From: Zobellella endophytica
GTDB taxonomy: Bacteria > Pseudomonadota > Gammaproteobacteria > Enterobacterales > Aeromonadaceae
Assembly: GCF_003012775.1 (NCBI RefSeq)
Contig: NZ_PXYG01000005.1
Coordinates: 168,889 to 232,888, forward strand
Length of the DNA: 64,000 nucleotides
Reading direction: 5' to 3'
The notes beneath the pieces were generated by a model, which worked only from the letters and a program-made list of their open reading frames with translations, made no database searches and was not told where the DNA came from. Positions 49,441 through 56,807 of the stretch are shown piece by piece. The position numbers were made by a program, and so were the translations under genes. Each line of letters begins with the position of its first letter. The stretch's first letter is position 1.

Positions 49441-51657
49441 TCAGAACTTCACGTTGTAGGTCAGGCTGAAGGTGCGGCCCCGGCCCTTGAAGTCGTAGAG
49501 TTCGTTCGGGCCGTAGTAGGGCACGTACCAGACCTGGGCGCGCTGGCCCCAGATGGTGGTGTAGTCCCGATCGAACAGGTTCTCGATGCCGGCACTGAGG
49601 GTGCCCACCGGCAGCTGGTAGCGGCCCAGCAGGTCGACGGTGTGGTAGCCTTCCAGCTTGTTGCCGTCGTCGTCGCGCAGATCGAACATCTTCTGGGCCT
49701 GCAGCCGCAGCGACCAGGGCTGGGCCGGTTGCCAGGCAAGGAAGGAGGTCAGCTTGCTCGGGCTGGCCTCGGTCACCGCCAGCTTGCGCCAGCCGGCGGT
49801 GGTTTCGGTCTCGGAGAACACCCAGTGTCCGCCGACGCCGGCCTGCCAGTCGTCATGCAGCCAGACGCTGAGATCCCCTTCCAGGCCGTAGATGCGGCGC
49901 TTGTCATCCTTCAGCAGCACCGACAGGGTCTGCCGGTCGTAGCTGATGGTCTTGTCCGACAGGCTGTAGTAGCCGGCCAGCTGGGCGTCCCAGATGCCGT
50001 CGGAGAGGCGCCAGCCCAGCTCCCAGGACTGGGTCTCGACCCCCTGCAGCGGCGAGCCGGCCACGTCCACCGAATCCAGCAGCGGCAGGTGGCCGTTGGC
50101 ATCGGCGGCGCCGTAGTTGCCCAGGCCGTAATACTTGGCGATATCCGGCAGCTCGAAGCCTTCGGCATAATTGAGCCAGAGCTGCTGGCTGGCGTTCAGG
50201 TCATACACCAGGCCGGCGTTGAACAGGTTGACGTCGTAGTCGATCTCGCCGCCGGGAATGGCGTCGGCCGAGGTGGCGCTGCCGTTGGCGATGGCGATCT
50301 GCTGGTTCATGGCGATGTAATCATCCACCCGGTTGCTCAGGCGCTGGTGGCGGAAGCCGGCGTTCAGGCCGAGATCCTCGGTCAGGGCGTAATTGAGCTG
50401 CATAAAGCCAGCCAGGCTGTCGACCCGGTAGCCCGGGTAGCGGCCCACGGTAACGTCTTCCTGCATGGTCAGGCCGCCGCTCTGTTTGGCCTGGTCCAGA
50501 TCGAAGTACATCTGGGTGGCGTCGAACAGCTCCCGATCGACATCCACGCCGTAGGTCAGGCTCAGGCGCTCCAGCGGTTTGGCCACCAGCGCCAGCTTGG
50601 CGCCGAACACCTCGGTGTTCTGCTGCGAGGCGGCATAGGCATAAACGTTGTCGTAAGCGGTCCCGTTGACGTAGGGGAAGGGGTGGTAGTTGAACGACTC
50701 GCTGCGGTAGAAGCCCTGCAGGTAGAGCTCCTGGCCGAGCCAGTTTTGATGGTGATAGCTGGCGTTGAGGAAATCGCGCCGGGTGCGGGGCGAGCGGTCG
50801 GAGTCGACCCCGCCGCGAATGGCCAGCTGTTCCGGATCCTTTTCGGTGACGCCGCCGAAGTCGTCACCGAGGAACATGCCGTGCTCGCCGTCGCTCTTGC
50901 TGTCGTAGTACTGGGCGGTCAGCGACAGGCTCTGCTCCGGGGTGAAGCGGAACTGCAGGTTGCCCATCAGATCCAGGGATTCGTTGTACTGCAGGCTGGT
51001 CTGGGCGATGTCCATCAGGATGGGATCGCCGTCGGCGTTGTAGGCGCCCCGGTTCTTGCCGTAGGCCAGCGACAGCCGGCCGTTGATGTCGTCGTTGCCG
51101 CCGCTCAGGGCCAGGCCGGTGCGCAGGTCGCCGTCGTCGCTGCTGTTCAGGCCGCTGCGTGCCCCCGCCTCCAGCTCCAGCTGCCGGCCGGGCTCGCCCT
51201 TCTTGGTGATGATATTGATGATGCCGCCCAGGCCGCCGGCGCCGTAGAGGGCGCTGGTGCCGGACAGCACCTCGATGCGTTCGATGTTGAAGGGGTCGAT
51301 GCCGTCGAGCTGGCGGCCACCGCCCCGGGACGAGTTCATCGATACCCCGTCGATCATCACCAGCACCGCCCGGCCGCGCATGTTCTGGCCGGCGTTGGTG
51401 CGGCTCTGGCTGCCCAGATCGAGGGCGGGGATGAGCTGGGCCAGGGCGTCCTTGAACTCCTTGCCGGCCTTGATCTGCTGCTCAAGCTGCTCTTTTTCGA
51501 TGACCCTAACGCTGTTGCTCAGGTCGGATATCTGGGCCTGGCTGCGGGAGCCGGTGACCATGACGGTGTCGAACTGGGTCGTTTGCTGGGCCCAGGCCGG
51601 GCCGGCCAGCAGGGCGGCGGCGATAAAACGGGACAGGTGTTTCTTCTGAAACGGCAT
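49441..51657 (-). CDS. iutA: Ferric aerobactin TonB-dependent receptor IutA
   Basis: A 738-residue outer-membrane receptor closely collinear with E. coli IutA. Shared segments include KELKDALAQLIP-like sequence at residue 65, RGRAVLVMIDGVSMNSSRGGGRQLDGIDPFNIERIEV, the central TSADAIPGG, and the C-terminal IENLFDRDYTTIWGQRA and YDFKGRGRTFSL blocks. The signal peptide (1-23) is cleaved after AWA. It should import Fe(III)-aerobactin with TonB energy, and its neighbours fhuC, fhuD and fhuB move hydroxamate siderophores across the inner membrane. A Fur-like box sits 37-55 bases upstream. AGGAGAAGG precedes the ATG. Confidence 0.93.
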   Translation of the reverse strand: MPFQKKHLSRFIAAALLAGPAWAQQTTQFDTVMVTGSRSQAQISDLSNSVRVIEKEQLEQQIKAGKEFKDALAQLIPALDLGSQSRTNAGQNMRGRAVLVMIDGVSMNSSRGGGRQLDGIDPFNIERIEVLSGTSALYGAGGLGGIINIITKKGEPGRQLELEAGARSGLNSSDDGDLRTGLALSGGNDDINGRLSLAYGKNRGAYNADGDPILMDIAQTSLQYNESLDLMGNLQFRFTPEQSLSLTAQYYDSKSDGEHGMFLGDDFGGVTEKDPEQLAIRGGVDSDRSPRTRRDFLNASYHHQNWLGQELYLQGFYRSESFNYHPFPYVNGTAYDNVYAYAASQQNTEVFGAKLALVAKPLERLSLTYGVDVDRELFDATQMYFDLDQAKQSGGLTMQEDVTVGRYPGYRVDSLAGFMQLNYALTEDLGLNAGFRHQRLSNRVDDYIAMNQQIAIANGSATSADAIPGGEIDYDVNLFNAGLVYDLNASQQLWLNYAEGFELPDIAKYYGLGNYGAADANGHLPLLDSVDVAGSPLQGVETQSWELGWRLSDGIWDAQLAGYYSLSDKTISYDRQTLSVLLKDDKRRIYGLEGDLSVWLHDDWQAGVGGHWVFSETETTAGWRKLAVTEASPSKLTSFLAWQPAQPWSLRLQAQKMFDLRDDDGNKLEGYHTVDLLGRYQLPVGTLSAGIENLFDRDYTTIWGQRAQVWYVPYYGPNELYDFKGRGRTFSLTYNVKF

Positions 51658-51693
51658 TACAACCTTCTCCTGAATCTGCAGTTGAGCACGAAA

Positions 51694-51712
51694 GCCAATG
51701 ATTGTTATTTTT
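51694..51712 (-). promoter_or_regulatory. Fur-like box upstream of iutA
   Basis: On the minus strand the sequence AAAAATAACAATCATTGGC matches the Fur consensus at about 13 of 19 positions, with the right half (AATCATT) perfect. It overlaps an AT-rich TATATAA promoter-like stretch just upstream of iutA. This gives iutA its own iron control in addition to the one upstream of fhuC. Confidence 0.55.
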
Positions 51713-51763
51713 ATATAGGCCCCGAGATGGCGGCGCCATGCCCGAGGCGTTGTTATTACTTGA

Positions 51764-53725
51764 TCACACCGCCCGCTTGCGGGCCAGCAGGTAAATAAAG
51801 TAGCTGCCGCCCATGATGGAGGCGAGGGTGCCGGCGGGCAGCTGCATGGGGTAGAGCAGCACCCGGCCCAGCCAGTCCGACAGCAGCATCAGCGCCATGC
51901 CGAGCAGGGAGGCCAGCAGCAGCTGGGAGGCGGCCTTGCGCGCGCCCAGCAGGCTCGCCATGTGCGGCGCCAGCAGGCCGACGAAGGCCACCGGCCCCAT
52001 CACCGCCGTGACCAGGGCGCAGATCACCGACACCAGCACCAGCAGCAGCACCCGGGTGCGGTCCAGGGCCAGGCCCCGGCCGAGGGCGATGCCGTCGCCG
52101 ATGGACACGAGGGTCAGGCCGCGGCCCGAGGCCAGGGCCAGCAGCCAGGTGAGCAGGATGCCGGCGGTGAGCCAGCCGGCCTGGGCTTCGCTCACCCGGT
52201 AGGTGGAGCCCGACAGCCAGCCGAGGATGGCGAACACCTGATCGTTGCCCTTGGCCAGGGTGAACTGCAGCAGGGCGTCGAGGAAGGCGGCGAGGGCGAT
52301 GCCCACCAGCGCCATCATCGCCGGGGCGTAGCCGTGGCGGCGGCCGAGCAGCAGCAGGATGGCCAGCACCGCCATGCTGCCGCCGAAGGCCAGCAGCGGG
52401 CCGCCGTCGTGGATGGAGTTGCCGCCGAGCAGCACGCCCAGCACCAGCGCCAGGGTGGCGCCGGCGGAGATGCCCATGATGTCCGGGCTGGCCAGGGGGT
52501 TGCGGATCAGCCGCTGCAGTATCACCCCGGCCACCGCCAGGCCGGCGCCGGCGCCGGCGGCGGTGAGCAGGCGCGGCCAGCGCAGCGACCACAGCAGCTC
52601 ATCGGGCCAGGACCACTGCCAGCCCTGGCCGGTGGGCGCCAGGGTCAGGTTGATCAGGATCAGGGCCAGGATGGCGGCCGCCACCGCCAGCCAGCTGGCC
52701 CGGGTGACCCGCCAGCGCTCGCCGGGCAGGCGGATGGCGCTCTGATCCTGGGCATGCATCCGGCTGCGCAGCAGCCACAACAGGGCGGGCGCGCCGATCA
52801 GCGCCGCCGCCGCGCCGCTCGGCACCAGATCGGTGGAAACCCGGCTGAAGCCCAGGGCGATGGCGTCGGTGGCCAGCAGCAGCAGGCCGCCGAGCAGGGT
52901 GGAAAAGAGCAGCTCGTCGCGGGCGGTGCGGGCGCCGAAAAAGCGCGCCATGTTGGGGGTGAGCAGGCCGATAAAGCCGATCAGGCCGACGGCGGTGATG
53001 GCCAGCGAGCTCAGCCAGAGCGCGGCCACCAGCAGGGCGAGCAGCACCGGCCACAGGCTCATGCCCCGGGCGCGGGCGGCGTCGTCTCCCAGGCGCAGCA
53101 GGGTCAGCGGCCGGGGTGCGAACAGCGCCAGCAGCACTGCCACCGGCAGCAGCCGGGGCAGCAGCCAGAGCACCCAGTGCCAGTCGGTCTGGGCCAGATC
53201 GCCGGCGCCCCAGATAAAGAGGTTGCGGGTGTACTGATCGTTGAGCAGCACCAGCCCCGAGGCCAGGGCGCCCAGCAGCAGGTTGACCGCCATGCCCGCC
53301 AGCACCACCGGCAGGCCGCGGATGCCGTGGCGACCGGCGATCAGCAGCACCAGCGCCGCCGACAGCGCCGCCCCCAGCAGGGCAATCCAGTGGCCGTGGC
53401 TGGCCGCCAGGGCGGGCGCCCAGACGGCGGCGCACACCAGCCCCAGCCAGGCGCCGGACGAGGCGCCCAGGGTCATGGGCGACACCAGCCGGTTCTGGGT
53501 GAGCTGCTGCAAGACGCTGCCGGAAAGCCCCAGGGCGCCGCCCACCAGCAGCGCCATGGCCACCCGGGGCAGGGCGCTGTAGAAAAACTGGAATTCCGCG
53601 AACTGCTCGGGCTCGGCACCCCACAGCAGGGCCCATTGCCCGGCGAGGGGCACCGTCGGCTCCAGCTGCAGGTGCAGCAGGGCCAGCGCCAGCAGGGCGG
53701 CCGGCAGCAACAGGTATCGGCTCAT
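51764..53725 (-). CDS. fhuB: Ferric hydroxamate ABC transporter, double-length permease FhuB
   Basis: A 653-residue inner-membrane permease made of two homologous halves (about 1-325 and 335-653). Each half has about ten helices and a FecCD-type conserved Gly motif (GASSGAWLGL, and GISAGATLALVLG in the second half). E. coli FhuB has the same fused layout. It moves ferric hydroxamates from FhuD using FhuC. The ATG at 53725 overlaps the fhuD stop by four bases, giving the order fhuC-fhuD-fhuB. The last residues RKRAV end 107 bases before iutA. Confidence 0.94.
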   Translation of the reverse strand: MSRYLLLPAALLALALLHLQLEPTVPLAGQWALLWGAEPEQFAEFQFFYSALPRVAMALLVGGALGLSGSVLQQLTQNRLVSPMTLGASSGAWLGLVCAAVWAPALAASHGHWIALLGAALSAALVLLIAGRHGIRGLPVVLAGMAVNLLLGALASGLVLLNDQYTRNLFIWGAGDLAQTDWHWVLWLLPRLLPVAVLLALFAPRPLTLLRLGDDAARARGMSLWPVLLALLVAALWLSSLAITAVGLIGFIGLLTPNMARFFGARTARDELLFSTLLGGLLLLATDAIALGFSRVSTDLVPSGAAAALIGAPALLWLLRSRMHAQDQSAIRLPGERWRVTRASWLAVAAAILALILINLTLAPTGQGWQWSWPDELLWSLRWPRLLTAAGAGAGLAVAGVILQRLIRNPLASPDIMGISAGATLALVLGVLLGGNSIHDGGPLLAFGGSMAVLAILLLLGRRHGYAPAMMALVGIALAAFLDALLQFTLAKGNDQVFAILGWLSGSTYRVSEAQAGWLTAGILLTWLLALASGRGLTLVSIGDGIALGRGLALDRTRVLLLVLVSVICALVTAVMGPVAFVGLLAPHMASLLGARKAASQLLLASLLGMALMLLSDWLGRVLLYPMQLPAGTLASIMGGSYFIYLLARKRAV

Positions 53726-54630
53726 TCCTTCGGCACGCTCAGCAGGGCCCGGGTCAGGTTGTCGGCCAGGTAGCCGAGGGACATGACGCCGCCGTAGGTC
53801 CAGGTGGAGGGCACCGCCGCCAACCGGCCGGCACGGGCAAAGGGCATGGCCCGCCACAGCGGGGTGGCGAACAGCTTGTCGGCCTCGGGGAAGGGCTCGA
53901 TATAGAGCACCACGCCGTCGCGCAGGGCGCCCAGATCGGTCAGCTTCTTCTGCACCTGGCCCCACTGGGTGGCGGGCTGGGGCAGGGCGGGGGCGATGCC
54001 GAGGCGTTCCAGGGCATACTGGGGCATGCCGTTGTCGCCGTAGATGCGCACATGGCTGCTGTCCATCAGCCGCACCACGGTCACCTTGGGCAAGGTGTCG
54101 CCGAAGTGGGCGTGCAGCCGGGCCTTCAGTTGCTCGAAGCCCTGCTCCAGCTCGGCCAGGCGTTGCTCGGCCCGCTCCTCCCGGTCCAGCACCCTGGCCA
54201 GGCTCAGGAACACCCGGCGAGCGGCCTCGGCGTTGTTGTGCTCGCTGCTGAAACTCTCGAAGTGCAGCACGGGGGCTATCTGGGACAGGCGGGGCACCAG
54301 ATCCCCTTGCTGGTCACCGCTGATGATGAGATCGGGCTTGAGTTCCGCCAGCCGCTCCAGGTTGGGCTCCTGGCGCATGCCGACGTCCTCGACCCCGGCG
54401 GGCAGGGCCGGCTGCACCACCCATTCCCGGTAGCCGGTGACGTCGGCTACCGCCAGCGGGGTGACGCCCAGCTCCAGCAGATGCTCGGCGGCGGCCCAGT
54501 TGAGGGCGACCACCCGCTGCGGCGCAGAGGCGAATTCGTGGCGGCCCAGGCTGTCGGTAACGTCAATGGCCTGCGCCTTGAAAGCGGCAAGGAGGAGCAA
54601 CAACAGGGTAAGGGGTGTTTTCATCAACAT
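53722..54630 (-). CDS. fhuD: Ferric hydroxamate periplasmic-binding protein FhuD
   Basis: A 302-residue binding protein with a signal peptide (about 1-21, ending AQA) and the class III (helical-backbone) fold segments of FhuD: RVVALNWAAAEHLLELGVTPLAVAD near 40, the PNLERLAELKPDLI segment and the TWTYGGVMSLGYLAD region near the C-terminus. It binds Fe-loaded hydroxamate siderophores in the periplasm and passes them to FhuB. Its ATG follows the fhuC stop closely; its stop overlaps fhuB by four bases. Confidence 0.9.
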   Translation of the reverse strand: MLMKTPLTLLLLLLAAFKAQAIDVTDSLGRHEFASAPQRVVALNWAAAEHLLELGVTPLAVADVTGYREWVVQPALPAGVEDVGMRQEPNLERLAELKPDLIISGDQQGDLVPRLSQIAPVLHFESFSSEHNNAEAARRVFLSLARVLDREERAEQRLAELEQGFEQLKARLHAHFGDTLPKVTVVRLMDSSHVRIYGDNGMPQYALERLGIAPALPQPATQWGQVQKKLTDLGALRDGVVLYIEPFPEADKLFATPLWRAMPFARAGRLAAVPSTWTYGGVMSLGYLADNLTRALLSVPKE

Positions 54631-54633
54631 GAC

Positions 54634-55401
54634 TCAGGCGACAACGGCGATCTTTTCATCCTGGTCCGGATGGTCGATCAGGCGAATGGGAATGTTATAG
54701 AGCTCGGACAGCAACTGCTCCGACATCAGCTCGGCCGGGGCCCGGTCGAACAGCAGCCGGCCCTGTTTCAGCGCGACGATGCGATCGGCGAAGCGCAGCG
54801 CCAGGTTGAGATCGTGCAGGATCACGATAACCCCCCGGCCCTGCTCCCGGTTGAGGGTTTGCAGCAGCTTGAGCAGTTCGTACTGGTGGCTGAGATCCAG
54901 CGCCGAGGTGGGCTCGTCCAGCAGCAGCAGCGGCGACTGCTGGGCCAGCAGCATGGCCACCCAGGCCCGCTGGCGCTCACCGCCGGAGAGCAGGTCGGCC
55001 TGGTGCTCGGCATGCCGGTCCACCCTGGTATGGCTCATGGCTTCTTCCACCAGGGCATGGTCACCGCGCTGCCAGCGGCCCAGCATGCCGCGCCAGGGAA
55101 AGCGACCCAGGTGCACCAGCTCGCGCACGTTGAGCCCGGCCACTTCCGGCAGGCGCTGGGGCAGGAAGGCGATGCGGCGGGCGAACTCCCGCTGGGAATA
55201 GTGGCCGAGGGGCCGGCCGTCGAGATGGATGCGGCCCTCGTCCGGCGGCATTTGCCGGGCCAGCAGCTTCATCAGCGTCGACTTGCCCGAGCCGTTGTGA
55301 CCGAGGATGACGGTAAAGGCGTCCGGCGCGAACGACAGTTCGTCCAGGCTCAGTATGGTCCTGTTGTCGCGGTGCACACGAATCTGTTGCAGTTCCAGCA
55401 T
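54634..55401 (-). CDS. fhuC: Ferric hydroxamate ABC transporter ATPase FhuC
   Basis: A 255-residue ABC ATPase with Walker A GHNGSGKST (34-42), the LSGGE signature (138-142) and Walker B LLLLDEP (158-164), followed by the D-loop SALD. The switch His is in VILHDLN. It energises FhuB. The ATG at 55401 gives the usual length; the longer frame runs across the Fur box and is rejected. It is the first gene of the fhuC-fhuD-fhuB operon and lies 36 bases from a strong Fur box. Confidence 0.93.
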   Translation of the reverse strand: MLELQQIRVHRDNRTILSLDELSFAPDAFTVILGHNGSGKSTLMKLLARQMPPDEGRIHLDGRPLGHYSQREFARRIAFLPQRLPEVAGLNVRELVHLGRFPWRGMLGRWQRGDHALVEEAMSHTRVDRHAEHQADLLSGGERQRAWVAMLLAQQSPLLLLDEPTSALDLSHQYELLKLLQTLNREQGRGVIVILHDLNLALRFADRIVALKQGRLLFDRAPAELMSEQLLSELYNIPIRLIDHPDQDEKIAVVA

Positions 55402-55436
55402 CGGGGCTTCGGGGTGTGTGAAATCATGGTGCGTAT

Positions 55437-55455
55437 GATAGTGAGATTGATTATC
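55437..55455 (-). promoter_or_regulatory. Fur box upstream of the fhuC-fhuD-fhuB operon
   Basis: The minus-strand sequence GATAATCAATCTCACTATC matches the Fur consensus at about 14 of 19 positions, with both outer GATAAT and TATC half-sites intact. It lies 36-54 bases upstream of the fhuC start. It marks the operon as iron-repressed. Confidence 0.78.
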
Positions 55456-55514
55456 ACTTTTCAAGTATTTTGTCGGAAAGAAGAGGGTTAGCCCGTGGAT
55501 CCGGCGCCACCGCC

Positions 55515-56800
55515 GCAGGGTCGACTGCAGGGTCGAATTTATTCGACCGAACACGGCGCGGTTATCGGAAAGGTCCACTGAAGTGGACCCTACGGCAGAC
55601 CCGGTGCAACGCGCCAACTTGTAGGGTCGAATTTATTCGACCGAACCCCGACGCCGTTATCGGACAGGTCCACTGAAGTGGACCCTACGGCAGACCCGGT
55701 GCAACGCGCCAACTTGTAGGGTCGAATTTATTCGACCGAATCCTGGTGCCGTTATCGGAAAGGTCCACTGAAGTGGACCCGACGGCAGACCCGGTGCAAC
55801 GCGCCAACTTGCAGGGTCTAATTTATTCGACCGAATCCTGGTGCCGTGGTCGGACAGGTCCACTGAAGTGGACCCTACGGCAGACCCGGTGCAACGCGCC
55901 AACTTGCAGGGTCGAATTTATTCGACCGAACCCCGGCGCCGTTGGTGGGCATGGCCCATTGACATGGGCCCTACGGCGGGGCCTGTAGGGTCGAATTTAT
56001 TCGACCGAACACGGCACCGTTATCGGAAAGGGTCGAATTTATTCGACCGAATCCCGGCGCCGTTGGTGGGAAAGGCCCATTGACATGGACCCTACGGCGG
56101 GGCCTGCAGGGTCGAATTTATTCGACCGAATCCCGGCACCGTTGGTGGGAATGGCCCATTGACATGGGCCCGACGGCGGGGGCTTGTAGGGTCGAATTTA
56201 TTCGACCGAACCCCGGTGCCGTGGTCGGACAGGTCCACTGAAGTGGACCCTACGGCAGACCCGGTGCAACGCGCCAACTTGCAGGGTCGAATTTATTCGA
56301 CCGAACCCCGGCGCCGTTGGTGGGAAAGGCCCATTGACATGGGCCCGACGGCGGGGGCTTGCAGGGTCGAATTTATTCGACCGAATCCCGGTGCCGTGGT
56401 CGGACAGGTCCACTGAAGTGGACCCTACGGCAGACCCGGTGCAACGCGCCAACTTGTAGGGTCGAATTTATTCGACCGAATCCCGGCGCGGTTATCGGAA
56501 AGGTCCACTGAAGTGGACCCTACGGCAGACCCGGTGCAACGCGCCAACTTGTAGGGTCGAATTTATTCGACCGAACCCGGCGCCGTGGTCGGACAGGTCC
56601 ACTGAAGTGGACCCTACGGCAGACCCGGTGCAACGCGCCAACTTGTAGGGTCGAATTTATTCGACCGAACCCCGGCGCCGGTGGCGGAAAGGTCCGTTGA
56701 AACGGACCCTACGGATGGAGGTGTCTGTCGGGTCGAATTTATTCGACCGAACACGGCGCCGTTGGTGGGAAAGGCCCATTGAAATGGGCCCTACAGGAGC
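55515..56800. repeat. BIME-like array of 29 inverted hairpin (REP-type) units
   Basis: This 1.3-kb stretch has no supported gene. It holds 15 copies of the hairpin GGTCGAATTTATTCGACC (first at 55531-55548, last at 56731-56748; one copy has TCTAAT). They alternate with 14 partner hairpins in the opposite orientation: eight GGTCCACTGAAGTGGACC, four GGCCCATTGACATGGGCC (one with a mismatch), one GGTCCGTTGAAACGGACC and one GGCCCATTGAAATGGGCC. Each hairpin is preceded on its own strand by a GTAG-like head (GTAGGG, or variants GCAGGG and GTCGGG). Spacers are of two kinds, about 30 bases (after the CACTGAAGTG hairpins) or about 18 bases (after the CATTGACATG hairpins). Short frames inside are coincidental. 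Confidence 0.95.
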
Positions 56801-56807
56801 GTGCCGT

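Noticed and set aside
49642-51798. 718-codon plus-strand open frame opposite iutA
   Set aside because: It is the antisense of a receptor with strong IutA similarity, rich in His, Gln and Val, with no domain.
51962-53773. 603-codon plus-strand open frame opposite fhuB
   Set aside because: Gln/His/Arg-rich antisense of a clear permease gene.
55746-55988. Short open frames of about 80 codons within the hairpin array
   Set aside because: They simply translate the repeat units and share no similarity beyond the repeat.
55515-56800. CRISPR array
   Set aside because: The repeats are palindromic hairpins of several kinds that alternate in orientation. The intervening segments repeat rather than being unique, and no cas gene is present.
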